Assembly: GCA_031291335.1 (NCBI GenBank)
Contig: JARLJF010000085.1
Coordinates: forward strand, 1 to 46,694
Origin: Pandoraea sp.
Lineage (GTDB): Bacteria; Pseudomonadota; Gammaproteobacteria; Burkholderiales; Burkholderiaceae
Direction of reading: 5' to 3'
Length of the DNA: 46,694 nt
Both the position numbers and the translations under genes were made by a program. Below, piece after piece: positions 24,068 through 33,700 of the stretch (position 1 is its first letter; each line of letters opens with the position of its first letter). Under the pieces are notes generated by a model, which was not told where the DNA came from, did no database searches, and saw nothing but the letters and a program-made list of their open reading frames with translations.

Positions 24068-24590
24068 TGTGTGACCTCATTCGGGAAGCGACATTGAACG
24101 GGACGACAATCACGTGCAGACGCGATGCCTGTGCGGCACCGGCAGAAACCCAAGTGTCCAGAATAGTGATTCGGATTGCAAATCGTCAAGTTGTAAACAC
24201 ATCATCCGAATGGATTAAGAATTACTTGAATATCGTGAGTAATTTTGTAACAACTTGTATCTCTTTGGATGTCGAAAATGATTTCATTGCCATGTGGCGG
24301 GATGAGAATGATTGATTTGCATCAAAAGGCGATGCCTGGTTTGCACCATATGTAGGCACCTCGGGCATTTCGGAAGGAAAGGGGTGAGTAATTTAAATTC
24401 CGCATGGGCGTGATGATGTTTGGCATGCAATTGAAAATTACATTGCGGCTTTGAATTATTTTGTTACTATCCAACCGAAACATTCGGGTTTCTCCGCAGT
24501 CACTTGAAACCCGTTGTTTTCCTTCGGAGAATTAACTAATATGCGACCCCGCTGCGGGAGTCGCATTCGTCGATAACAAAGGGACTCACC
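24068..24590. other. AT-rich 0.5-kb intergenic region with several dyads
   Basis: No gene is supported. The segment 24170-24480 is markedly AT-rich compared with its neighbours. Dyads seen: ATTCGGAT/ATCCGAAT (24169-24211, arms 27 bp apart), AAGTTGT/ACAACTT (24188-24256), CCGAA-ACA-TTCGG (24475-24487) just after a possible -10 TACTAT (24465-24470), and the leader hairpin at 24541-24566. Confidence 0.5.
24541..24566 (+). promoter_or_regulatory. Leader hairpin before the 24591 gene
   Basis: ATGCGAC (24541-24547) pairs with GTCGCAT (24560-24566); inside it CCCG pairs with CGGG around a 3-nt loop, giving an 11-bp stem with one bulged A. It ends 24 bp before the start codon and has no T tract, so an mRNA-stability or translational role is more likely than termination. 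Confidence 0.45.
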
Positions 24591-25202
24591 ATGAAGCTTA
24601 CGCAAGCCATGATTCTGGCCGGACTGTTGTCGCTGGGGACGGTGGCGCATGCTCAGGATGCGGCGCGACCGGCGCCGATCGTGAGCGGTGGCGTTGTCGA
24701 ATTCCGTACCACGTTGCTGAGCGTCGATGCAAAGAAACGCACCATTCAAGTGGCTGACGACCAGGGCAAACCGGTGACTTTCCTGGTCGGTCCGGACGTG
24801 CAGAACTTCGATCAGATGCGCAAGGGCGACAAGGTCGTGGTGGCGTATGAGCGTTCCGTCGCCATTTCAGTCGCGCCGGGCGATGGCATTCGCAGTCGCG
24901 TTCTCACGGAGGGCGCCGACCGCGCCGCCCCGGGGCAGCGTCCGGCAGCCGACGCCGCGCGAAACCTGAAGGTCGTGGCTACCGTGCAACGGATCGACCG
25001 CAAGTCGAATATCGTGACACTGCGTGGACCGCAGCGCACGGTGGACGTCGCTGTCGAAGATCCGAAGTTGCTCGAAGGCGTGAAGGTTGGCGATGCTGTC
25101 ACGGTGAATTACACCGAGGCGCTTGCCGTGGCCGTCACACAGGACCCGAACGCCAAGCGCAAGTGGGCACCGCCGGTTCCCGCGCCGGCACCGAAGCCCT
25201 GA
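24591..25202 (+). CDS. Periplasmic protein with two internal repeats, function unknown
   Basis: A 203-residue protein with a clear signal peptide (MKLTQAMILAGLLSLGTVAHA). The mature part contains two copies of a beta-rich unit: TTLLSVDAKKRTIQVADDQG…MRKGDKVVVAYERSVAISV and ATVQRIDRKSNIVTLRGPQR…VKVGDAVTVNYTEALAVAV, matching in the pattern 'id.k...v.......v......l..vkvGD.V.V.Y....a..V'. The units resemble small OB-like barrels (DUF5666-like proteins have this look). A Pro/Ala tail ends it. No enzymatic motif is visible. Confidence 0.82.
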   Translation: MKLTQAMILAGLLSLGTVAHAQDAARPAPIVSGGVVEFRTTLLSVDAKKRTIQVADDQGKPVTFLVGPDVQNFDQMRKGDKVVVAYERSVAISVAPGDGIRSRVLTEGADRAAPGQRPAADAARNLKVVATVQRIDRKSNIVTLRGPQRTVDVAVEDPKLLEGVKVGDAVTVNYTEALAVAVTQDPNAKRKWAPPVPAPAPKP

Positions 25203-25333
25203 TGTTGTTGCCGAGGGAGACTGCCTGACGCGCGATGCGCACGTAGTTTCCTTGAGTGATGCGTTGCCGATGTCGCCAGTGATGGTGCATCGGCGCGCAC
25301 GGCCCCCGATATGGCAAGCACCTGGAGATCGCG

Positions 25334-25915
25334 ATGGCACGTTCCGCCTTGAAGTTCGACGATGCAACCCACGCTGCCTTGCTCGCCGCCGCACGCGATG
25401 CGGACGCGGCGCATCCCCACAACAACCCCGCCTTTCTCGATGCCTTTCTCGCGGATGCCTGGCAGGCCGCGCATCGCATCTATGGCGCACAGACGTACCT
25501 GCGCTTCGTGGCGCAAGCCGGCGTGACACGTCGTCCCAGCGCGGGCACGGTGCAAAAGGCCATCGTGCGTGCGCGTGCCATTTACGAAGTGCCTGCGGTC
25601 CCGACGTTTGGATCGTCGCTATCCGTCGGCCAATCGATCTGGGCACAGAAGCTCGAACAGAATCTGGCGCGCGCCATGACGCTGCTCGACGCTACGCCCG
25701 ACGCGCGCAATCCGGCAGGCAATGGCACGACCGATGCGGCAGACGCCATACGGCGTGTGCAGCATCTCGAACGTGAGAATCTGGAGCTACGTGCGCGTCT
25801 TGCGCAAATGACGGTCGCGGCGGCTTATGCGCGCGAAGCGTTAGGTGAGACGCTGACGGTCTTCGCGCCCCAAGCCATGCAACATGCGGGCAGTCAGGGT
25901 CGTCAGGGCGTGTGA
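25334..25915 (+). CDS. Uncharacterised protein with C-terminal coiled coil
   Basis: A 193-residue cytoplasmic protein with GGAG before the ATG. The N-terminal half is helical (FDDATHAALLAAARDADAAH, FLADAWQAAHRIYGAQTYLR), and the stretch RRPSAGTVQKAIVRARA resembles the helix-turn-helix of KfrA-type DNA-binding proteins, though too weakly to assign. Residues about 140-165 (AIRRVQHLERENLELRARLA) form a coiled coil, suggesting a dimer. Its last 13 bp overlap the convergent histidine kinase gene. Confidence 0.65.
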   Translation: MARSALKFDDATHAALLAAARDADAAHPHNNPAFLDAFLADAWQAAHRIYGAQTYLRFVAQAGVTRRPSAGTVQKAIVRARAIYEVPAVPTFGSSLSVGQSIWAQKLEQNLARAMTLLDATPDARNPAGNGTTDAADAIRRVQHLERENLELRARLAQMTVAAAYAREALGETLTVFAPQAMQHAGSQGRQGV

Positions 25916-27381
25916 CGCATGAGGGAAGACGGCGCTGTCGCGCCGTCGTGGCTGCGAGACGGCTCGGCCTCGACCGGCACCCCGGTGTCGCGGCCGGTGG
26001 ACACCGAAAACCCGAAGGTGTTGAGCCCGCTCTCGCTGCGCGCCCAGACGGCGCCACCGTGCATTTCGGCAATCGCCTTGACGATGGCCAACCCCAAACC
26101 ATGATTCTCGCGACTGTTGGTGCGCGAGGGCTCTGCCCGGTAAAAGCGGTCGAACAGATGCCGCAGCACGTCAGGCGGAATCGGTGCGCCGGGATTGGTG
26201 ACTTCGAGGCTCACCTGGCGGGCATCATCCGCCTTGGCTGAAATGCGGACGTCGATATTGGCGCCCGAGGTGCAATGCTCGATGGCGTTCATCACAAGAT
26301 TGGCCAGCGCGCGGCCGAACAGCGCCTTGTTCACGTGCGCCACGGCGCTGCCATGCAGACGTGCCGTGACTTGCGCCTCCTCCAGCGGAATCTCCAGAAA
26401 CTCCAGCGTGTGCGCGGCTTCGCTTGAGAGCGACACCGCCGTGAGCCCGGTCGCACGCTCGCCCTGATCGGCACGTGAGAGAAACAGCATGTCGTTGATG
26501 ATCGTACGCATGCGGCCCAGTTCTTCCAGATTCGATTGCAGCAGCGCGCGCAAATCTTCGACCGGCCGGTCGCGGGTGAGCGCCACTTCCGTTTGTCCGA
26601 TCAGGATCGTCACCGGTGTGCGCAGCTCGTGCGCAACGTCGGCGTTGAACGACTCCAGCCGTTCATACGCGCTGTCGAGCCGGGCAAGTGCGCCATTGAA
26701 AGAGTGCGTCAGATCGTCGAGTTCGACGGGCAATGAACGGGTGTCGAGTCGCTGCGAACGGTTGTCCGGGCTGATTTCGGAGGCTTCGCGCGTGAGACGT
26801 GTGAGCGGCGCGAGACCCAGACGCGTGACCGAATAACTGAGCAGCAGCACGCCCAGACTGCCGAGGGCGGAGAGTGCGGCGAGGCCCAGACCGAAGGCGC
26901 GCAGCGTGCGTTCGTTCGGCGAATAGCTCGCGGCCACTTGCAGGGCGACGGCCGGACGCGCGCCGTAAGGCGGCAGAATCTCGCGCGTGGTCAGCATGTC
27001 GTCGCCGCCACCGTCGGGGCGTAGCCGGACGTAACCGTTGGACAGCCGTTTCACGAACATACCGCTCACGGGCGTGCCGAACGTATATTTCGGGTCGTCG
27101 CTCGTGACGGCGTAGGTGGTAGTGCCGTCACGCGGCGTCATGTCGCTGAGCTTTTCGCGCGCGAGTTGCCATTTCTCGGGCGTGCCCCCGTGATAGACGA
27201 TGATGTGGGCGATCTGGGCGCGATCGTCGAGCGATTCGCGCAGATGCCGCTCCAGTTGCACGCGCAGCATCATATAGAGCGCCGCTCCCACCAGCGCGAA
27301 GACCGACAGCGCCACGACGGCGAACATGGCGGCAAGGCGGCGGGAGATCGAGTGTTTCATGATGAGGCTCACGCGCGGCAC
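25903..27381 (-). CDS. Sensor histidine kinase (heavy-metal/CusS-IrlS-like)
   Basis: Membrane histidine kinase paired with the response regulator just upstream. Two transmembrane helices (about 18-38 and 170-192) bracket a periplasmic sensor of about 130 residues, followed by HAMP, a dimerisation domain with phospho-acceptor His in ADVAHELRTPVTILIG, and a full ATPase domain (N box NLVMNAIEHC, VTNPGAPIPPDVLRHLFDRF, NHGLGLAIVKAIAEMHGG). GTG 27381 follows the regulator stop directly with GAGG at good spacing; ATG 27360 is an alternative start 7 codons later. It is the last gene of the RND operon, so it probably senses a substrate of that pump; the metal assignment is by family resemblance only. 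Confidence 0.93.
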   Translation of the reverse strand: MPRVSLIMKHSISRRLAAMFAVVALSVFALVGAALYMMLRVQLERHLRESLDDRAQIAHIIVYHGGTPEKWQLAREKLSDMTPRDGTTTYAVTSDDPKYTFGTPVSGMFVKRLSNGYVRLRPDGGGDDMLTTREILPPYGARPAVALQVAASYSPNERTLRAFGLGLAALSALGSLGVLLLSYSVTRLGLAPLTRLTREASEISPDNRSQRLDTRSLPVELDDLTHSFNGALARLDSAYERLESFNADVAHELRTPVTILIGQTEVALTRDRPVEDLRALLQSNLEELGRMRTIINDMLFLSRADQGERATGLTAVSLSSEAAHTLEFLEIPLEEAQVTARLHGSAVAHVNKALFGRALANLVMNAIEHCTSGANIDVRISAKADDARQVSLEVTNPGAPIPPDVLRHLFDRFYRAEPSRTNSRENHGLGLAIVKAIAEMHGGAVWARSESGLNTFGFSVSTGRDTGVPVEAEPSRSHDGATAPSSLMRHTP

Positions 27382-28056
27382 TCAGGCCTCGCGTACCTCC
27401 AGCACGTAGCCCATGCCGCGCACCGTGTGCAGCAGCTTGGTGTGGAACGGCCCGTCGAGCTTGGCGCGCAGGCGCTTGATGGCCGTCTCCACCACGTTCG
27501 TATGGCTGTCGAAATTGACGTCCCAGACCAGTTCGGTGATGGCGGTCTTCGACAGAATGTCGCCCTGACGGCGGGCGAGGACCGAGAGTAACTGGAACTC
27601 CTTGGCGGTCAGGTCGAGTCGCTGGCCGTCGCGCGTGGCCCGGCGACCGATCAGGTCGACGTACAGGTCGCCGACTGAAATCAGCGTCGACTCCTGCACG
27701 CGTGTGCGGCGGGCGAGGGCATGCAGCCGCTCCACCAGTTCAATGAACGAGAAGGGCTTGGTCAGATAGTCGTCCGCGCCTTCGCGCAGGCCGCGCACGC
27801 GGTCGTTCACGTGATCGCGGGCCGTGAGCATGATGACTGGCGTGGACTTGCGTTCGCGAAGCGAGCCAAGCACGGCAAAGCCGTCGCGCTTGGGCAGCAT
27901 GACATCGAGCACGATCACGTCGTAGTCGAACTCCAGCGCCAGATGCGTGCCTTCCTCGCCATCGAGCGCGACGTCGACCACCCAGCCTTGCTCGGTCAGC
28001 CCGGAGCGCAGATAGTCCACTACTTTGTGTTCGTCTTCAACGATCAGTACTTTCAT
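27382..28056 (-). CDS. OmpR/CusR-like response regulator
   Basis: A 224-residue two-domain regulator. The receiver has the acidic pair Glu7/Asp8, phospho-acceptor Asp51 (VIVLDVMLPK), Thr in VIMLTARD and Lys in YLTKPFSF. The C-terminal winged helix contains LTAKEFQLLSVLARRQGDIL, VVETAIKRLRAKLD and HTVRGMGYVLE. It resembles the CusR/IrlR/CopR heavy-metal branch. It lies 9 bp after the outer-membrane gene and directly before its kinase, so the pump and its controller appear co-transcribed. Confidence 0.95.
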   Translation of the reverse strand: MKVLIVEDEHKVVDYLRSGLTEQGWVVDVALDGEEGTHLALEFDYDVIVLDVMLPKRDGFAVLGSLRERKSTPVIMLTARDHVNDRVRGLREGADDYLTKPFSFIELVERLHALARRTRVQESTLISVGDLYVDLIGRRATRDGQRLDLTAKEFQLLSVLARRQGDILSKTAITELVWDVNFDSHTNVVETAIKRLRAKLDGPFHTKLLHTVRGMGYVLEVREA

Positions 28057-28065
28057 GTCGCCACC

Positions 28066-29535
28066 TCATCTTTGCGCATTATACGAGTCAGAGGATGTGT
28101 CTGATGACGGTAACCAGCCGCCGCCGAGCGCCTTGACCAGCGCCACCGACAGCACCAGTTGCTGGCCGCGGATCTGAACGTCCTGGCGCTCACTTGCCAG
28201 CAGCCCTTGCTGCGCCGTGATCACACTCAGGTACGCCGTCAGACCGCCGGAATAGCGGTCGTTGGCCAGACTGAGAAGCCGCTGGGAGTCGACGACGGCC
28301 GCATGCGATTCGCGTGCGGCAGCGTCAAGTACCGACAGCCCGGCTACGCCGTCCTGCACCTGCTGAAACGCGGCGAGCACCGTCTGACGGTAGTTCGCTT
28401 CGACGGCACGGTAGCCCGCGCTGGCGAAGTCGACACCCGCCTGACGCCGTCCGCCATCGAAGATCGCCTGCGTGGCGAGCGTGCCCACGGTCCATAGCAG
28501 ACTCGGGGCAGACAGCAGGTTGGCGAACTCCGTGCTTTGCCAGCCAATGCCGGGGTTGAGCGTCAGGCTGGGGAAGAACGCCGCCTTTGCCACGCCGATC
28601 TGCGCATTGGCGGCCGCCATGCCGCGTTCGGCTGACGCCACGTCCGGCCGGCGTTGCAGGATGTCGCTCGGCACACCAAGCGGAATCGGCGGCAGCGTTC
28701 CGGGTAACGCGCCGGCCGGCACCGAGAACACCGGGGCGGGCACACCGACGAGCGCCGCAATCGCATGCTCGTATTGATCGCGCTGCTGGTGGAGCAGGCG
28801 CGCCTGCACCCGCGTGGTGTCGAGTTCCGATTGTTGCTGGAGGACATCCAGACCCGAAACGGCCCCGAGATCGTGCTGCGCGCTCACGTAATCGAGCGCC
28901 TTCTGTTGCAGTGTGACGGATTCGTCGAGCACCTTGATCTCGGCGTCGAGCGCGCGCAACTGGAAGTAGGCGGTGGCGAGTTGCGTCGTGAGCACGAGAC
29001 GCGCGTTGGCCAGATCGTCGCCCGCTTGTTCGGCGGAAGCACGCGCACCTTCGACCTGACGACGGATGCGGCCGAACAGATCGGTGTCATAGCTCACGCC
29101 GAGACCGACCTGCACGTTGTTCTGCACGGTGGACATGCTGCTCGACGAGTAACTCGTGACCGGACGGTTCGCCGAGATACGCTGGCGCGCCAGACCGAAA
29201 GACGCATCGACTTCCGGAAGCCGTTGGGCCGAGATGCCGGATAGCGTCGCCTGAGCCTGATCGTAATGCGCCACGGCGGCGGCGAGCGTCTGGTTCTGGG
29301 CGAGCGCCTGCGCCTCGAGCGCATCGAGTGCGGGCTCCTGGAATCCCTTCCACCAATCGGGCTGCAACGGCGCATGCGACGGTTGGGCAAGGCGCCAGTA
29401 GCCGTCGGTTTTCCAGTCGGGGGGCGTCGAGACCTCGGGCCGGTGATAGTCCGGGCCGACAGCACAGGCACCCAGCAGCGCAGTCACGGCGAGCAGCGTC
29501 GCGCCAAGACGCGCGCTGCGCACAGGCGCGATCAC
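28066..29535 (-). CDS. NodT-family RND outer-membrane lipoprotein
   Basis: Outer-membrane channel of the RND system, 489 residues. The signal peptide ends in lipobox LGAC (Cys24), followed by AVGPDYHRPEV. Two outer-membrane-efflux repeats follow, with the second beginning LQRRPDVASAERGMAAANAQ IGVAKAAFFP (split here for length). The start overlaps the adaptor stop by 4 bp, so translation is coupled. It resembles the NodT gene at 351-1928 in family only and clearly belongs to a different pump. Confidence 0.94.
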   Translation of the reverse strand: MIAPVRSARLGATLLAVTALLGACAVGPDYHRPEVSTPPDWKTDGYWRLAQPSHAPLQPDWWKGFQEPALDALEAQALAQNQTLAAAVAHYDQAQATLSGISAQRLPEVDASFGLARQRISANRPVTSYSSSSMSTVQNNVQVGLGVSYDTDLFGRIRRQVEGARASAEQAGDDLANARLVLTTQLATAYFQLRALDAEIKVLDESVTLQQKALDYVSAQHDLGAVSGLDVLQQQSELDTTRVQARLLHQQRDQYEHAIAALVGVPAPVFSVPAGALPGTLPPIPLGVPSDILQRRPDVASAERGMAAANAQIGVAKAAFFPSLTLNPGIGWQSTEFANLLSAPSLLWTVGTLATQAIFDGGRRQAGVDFASAGYRAVEANYRQTVLAAFQQVQDGVAGLSVLDAAARESHAAVVDSQRLLSLANDRYSGGLTAYLSVITAQQGLLASERQDVQIRGQQLVLSVALVKALGGGWLPSSDTSSDSYNAQR

Positions 29536-30677
29536 GATTGCGCTCCTTGCGGTTTGCCGCCCGCCTTGGCGCCGCCCTTGACCTCGAGTGCCTTGGCTTG
29601 CACATGGTCGCCGTCGTCGATGGAGTCGCTCGGGTTGACGATGACGCGATCGGTCGCCGATACGCCGTCAGCCAGTTCCAGCGCCTGTCCAAGATCCTGC
29701 GCGATCACGATTTTGTGCAGATGAACGACCCCCTGATCGTCCACGACCGCCACGCGCGGGCCTTCGGCGCGGAACAGCAAGGCGTTGGCCGGTACACTCA
29801 GATGCGCCTGTACCGCGCTGGGCAGCGCGAGTTGCACATAGGCACCCGGGCGCAGTTTGCCATCGGGATTCGGCAGGGCGGCTTCGATTTGCAGCGAGCG
29901 GGTCGCCACGTCGATGGCACCTGATACGTGCGTGATCTTGCCCTGGAAGTGTTCGCCGGGCAGTTCGGCCTGCGTCACCACGACGGACTGACCCACCGCC
30001 ACGCCTTGCGCGTAGGCTTGCGGCACCTGAACGTACACGCGAAGCGGGTCGGTCTGCGCCAGCGAGAACAGCGCGCGGCTGCTGCCACTGCCGGCATCGA
30101 TCAGGTCGCCGACATCGACATTGCGCTGGGTGATCACGCCATCGAAAGGCGCGACGATCCGCTTGAACGACTCGAGTTGCTGAAGCCGTTTGACGTTGGC
30201 GTCGGCGGCGGCCAGATTGGCGGTGCCCTGCGTGAACGTGCTTTGGCGCTCGTCAAGTTCTTGCTGGGAGACGGCGTCGCGCTGACGCAGTTGCTGCCAA
30301 CGCTCGAACGACGATTTTGCGAGTCCCAGGCTGGCGCTGATCTGGTTGCGCTGGGCAACGGCCTGTGCGAGTTCCTGATCGATTTCCGGCGTATCCAGGT
30401 CGGCCAGCAACTGGCCTTGCTTTACGCGAGCGCCGATATCGACGTATCGATGCAGCAGATAGCCGGTCGCCCGGGCATAGATGGGCGACTCGACGGCACC
30501 GCGCAACGTGGCGGGCAGCAGCGTTTCGCTCGCCTCGGTGGCTTGCGGTGTGACGAAGCTCACGTACTGTCGGGCGTTCTCGGCCGTTACGCTGGCGACT
30601 TCGCGGCGTTGCAGCGCGTTGGAAATGGTCGTGCGTGCCGCGCCCGCCACCAGCAGCAGGGCCACAACGATCAGCAC
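29532..30677 (-). CDS. RND periplasmic adaptor (membrane fusion protein), 5' end interrupted by a stop codon
   Basis: Adaptor linking the RND pump to its outer-membrane channel. The 381 residues from GTG 30677 include a membrane anchor (LIVVALLLVAGAA), the two lipoyl halves (ESPIYARATGYLLHRYVDIG and VAPFDGVITQRNVDVGDLID), a coiled-coil hairpin (about 100-170) and beta-barrel/membrane-proximal domains (KLRPGAYVQLALPSA). The natural start is probably ATG 30779, 13 bp after the pump gene: it opens MTEKHHA, then TAA (30756-30758), then LAIPEHDPADGRQLPPRRGE in the same frame, a typical cytoplasmic tail. Thus codon 8 is nonsense. GTG 30677 is the first usable downstream start but it loses the basic tail. 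The gene may be weakly expressed, re-initiated or inactive. Confidence 0.8.
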   Translation of the reverse strand: MLIVVALLLVAGAARTTISNALQRREVASVTAENARQYVSFVTPQATEASETLLPATLRGAVESPIYARATGYLLHRYVDIGARVKQGQLLADLDTPEIDQELAQAVAQRNQISASLGLAKSSFERWQQLRQRDAVSQQELDERQSTFTQGTANLAAADANVKRLQQLESFKRIVAPFDGVITQRNVDVGDLIDAGSGSSRALFSLAQTDPLRVYVQVPQAYAQGVAVGQSVVVTQAELPGEHFQGKITHVSGAIDVATRSLQIEAALPNPDGKLRPGAYVQLALPSAVQAHLSVPANALLFRAEGPRVAVVDDQGVVHLHKIVIAQDLGQALELADGVSATDRVIVNPSDSIDDGDHVQAKALEVKGGAKAGGKPQGAQS

Positions 30678-30779
30678 GATCTTGGCGCGCCGGAATTCGC
30701 CGCGACGCGGGGGTAACTGCCGGCCATCGGCGGGATCGTGCTCGGGAATGGCCAGTTAGGCGTGATGTTTCTCGGTCAT
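30678..30779 (-). other. Interrupted 5' part of the adaptor gene (premature TAA)
   Basis: From ATG 30779 the frame reads seven codons, a TAA at 30758-30756, then 26 further sense codons in the same frame as the adaptor. The part after the stop ends PPRRGEFRRAKI just before the membrane anchor, the expected basic cytoplasmic flank. Between the stop and GTG 30677 there is no ATG, GTG or TTG in frame; only CTG directly after the stop and an ATT are near-start codons. Confidence 0.7.
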
Positions 30780-30792
30780 GTCGTTCAGCCCG

Positions 30793-33700
30793 TCAAGACT
30801 TGGTATCTGGTGTGGGGGAAGCCTGTCGCTGCGCCTTTCTTTGCGCGAGCCGCGTGTGGATGCCGGCAAAGACCAGCGGCACGAAGAACAGCGTCGAGAC
30901 CGTGGCGAACAGCAAGCCGCCGATCACCGCGCGGCCCAGCGGCGCGTTCTGCTCGGCGCCTTCGCCCAGTCCGAGTGCCATCGGCACCATCCCGATAATC
31001 ATGGCGAGTGCCGTCATCAGCACCGGACGAATCCGGCTCGCACCGGCTTCGAGCGCGGCCTTGAGCGGCGCCATACCCGCTTCCATCCGTTGTCGTGCGA
31101 ACGCCACCACGAGAATACTGTTGGCCGTCGCCACGCCCATGGTCATGATGGCCCCCGTGAGCGCGGGCACCGAGAGTCGTGTGCCTGAGAGGAAGAGCAT
31201 CCAGACGATGCCGGCGAGGGCGGCGGGCAGGGCGCTCACGATGATGAGCGGATCGACCCACGACTGGAAGTTCACCACGATCAGCAGATAGACGAGCACG
31301 ATGGCCATCGCCACGCCCACGCCCAGCCCGAGGTATGAGCTTTGCATCGTGCTGACCTGACCACGCACGGTGATCTGGCTGCCGCGCGGCAGATCCTTGC
31401 GGGTTTGCGTGACGAGCTTGTCGATGTCTCCCGCCACGCTGCCCAGATCCCGGCCTTCCACACTCACGAAGATGTCGATCACCGGGCGGATGTTGTAGTG
31501 GCTGACCACCGCGAATTGTTGCGTCTGCTCGACCTTCACGAAGTTCGCAAGCAGTTGTGGCTGGCCGTTGTTGGCGGTGCCTGCGACCGGCAGGCGCAAC
31601 AGGTCATCGATGGAGCTGATGCGGTACTGCGGCGACTGCACCGACAGGCTGTACTCCACGCCATTCTGGCTGTTGAACCAGAAACCCGGCGATGTCTGCG
31701 AACTGCCCGAGAGCGAGATCAGCACGTTCTGGGCGACGGCGTTCGCGTTCAGATTCAGTTGCTGAAGGCGCGTGCGGTCCATGTTCAGGTGCAGCGTCGG
31801 CGCATTCACTCGTTGCTGGATGTGCGTGTCGACGGTGCCCGGCACTTGCCGCACCTGTTTGAGCAGCTTCGTTGCGACATCGAAATTCGCCAACTGCTGA
31901 TTGCCGCTGATCTGGATGTCGATGGCGGCGGGCAGGCCGAAGTTGAGAATCTGGGTGACGATGTCCGCCGGCTGGAAGAAGAACTCCACTCCGGGGAAGC
32001 GCTGCGGCAGCAAGGCCCGCAGCTTGTCGATATAGCCCGCGCTGGGGTGGTGATCCGGGCTCAGCGCGATCTGGATCTCGCCGTCGAGCGTGCCGATGGT
32101 GCCGGCGTTGCTATACGACAGGTTGATACCGCTATAAGGCAGGCCGAGGTTGTCGAGAATGGTCTCGAGTTCGTTGGCAGGCACCACTTCGCGCACGACC
32201 TTCTCGACTTCATCGGCCAGACGCGCCGTTTCTTCAATACGCGTGCCGGTGGGCGCACGCATGTGCATGCGGATGTCGCCCGCGTCTACCGTCGGGAAGA
32301 AGTCCGCGCCCAGCGCGAACACCAGCCCCATCGACAGCACACAGAAGGCCAGGAAGCCGGTGGCGAAGACGCGGCGCCGCACGAGCAGCATCGAGAGCAC
32401 GACGATGTACGCGGCGCGCATGCGCTCGAAGCCGGCGTCGAAACGCAGGTAGATGCGGCGGAACGCGCCGGGCTTGGCATTCGGATCGGCCTGATGGGCG
32501 TGGCCCATGAGCAGCATGGCGAGCGTGGGCACCAGCGTACGCGACAGAATGTACGACGCCAGCATCGCGAACACCACCGCCTCGGCGAGCGGCACGAACA
32601 GATAGCGCGCCACGCCCGTCAGGAAGAACATCGGCACGAACACGATACAGATACACAGCGTTGAGACGAGTGCGGGCACGGCGATTTCGCCAGCGCCGTC
32701 GAGAATCGCCTCATGCAGGGGTGTCCCCATGTGCAAATGCCGCTCGATGTTCTCGATGGTCACGGTCGCATCGTCGACCAGAATGCCCACGGCGAGCGCC
32801 AGCCCGCCCAGCGTCATGATGTTGATCGTCTGGCCCAGCGCGTGGAGTGCGAGCAGCGACGAGAGAATCGAGAGCGGAATCGAAATCGCGATAATGCAGG
32901 TGCTGCGCCAGTTGCCAAGGAACAGCAGAATCATGGCCGCCGTGAGCGCGGCGGCGATCAGCGCTTCGTGAATCACCCCCTGCACCGCGGCTTTGACGAA
33001 GACCGACTGGTCGAACAGCGCCGAGATGTGCAGATCCGACGGCAACGCTGCCCGCGCTTCGGGCAGCAGCGCCTTGAGCGAGTCGACCACCGACAGTGTG
33101 GAGGCGTCGCCCGTCTTCATGATCGACATCAGCACGCCGCGCTGGCCGTTCTGACGCACGATGTTCGTCTGCGGCGAGAAGCCCGTGCGCACGTGCGCGA
33201 CTTCGCGCAGGTAGGTGGTGGCGCCACCGACCGTGCGCACCGGAATGTTGTTCAATCCTTCGACCGTTGGCGGCGAGCCGTTCATGTCGACGTTGTATTC
33301 CCGCGGGCCGATCTTTGCCGTACCGGTCGGCAGGATCAGGTTCTGGGCGTTGACGGCCGCGACCACGTCCTGCGCCGTCAACCCCTTGGCGAGCAACGCA
33401 CGTGTGTCGATATCCACCGAGATCAGTCGCGTCTTGCCGCCATACGGATAGGGCACGGCCGCACCGGGGATCGTGACCAGTTGCGGGCGCAGGAAGTTGA
33501 GCGCCGTGTCGTTGAGCGCGGGCTCCGACAGGCTGGGGCTCGACAGACCGAGCTGCATGACCGGGATCGACGAGGCCGAGTAACTGATGACGAGCGGCGG
33601 TGTGGCGCCCGGCGGCATCTGCTTGACCTGCGCCTGCTCGACCGCAACGACCTGGGCGATGGCTGTCTGGACGTTGGCAGTGGGCTGCAGGAAGATCTTG

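Noticed and set aside
24061..24315. Small open frame of 84 codons in the AT-rich intergenic region
   Set aside because: No ribosome binding site, no domain, and composition typical of non-coding DNA here.
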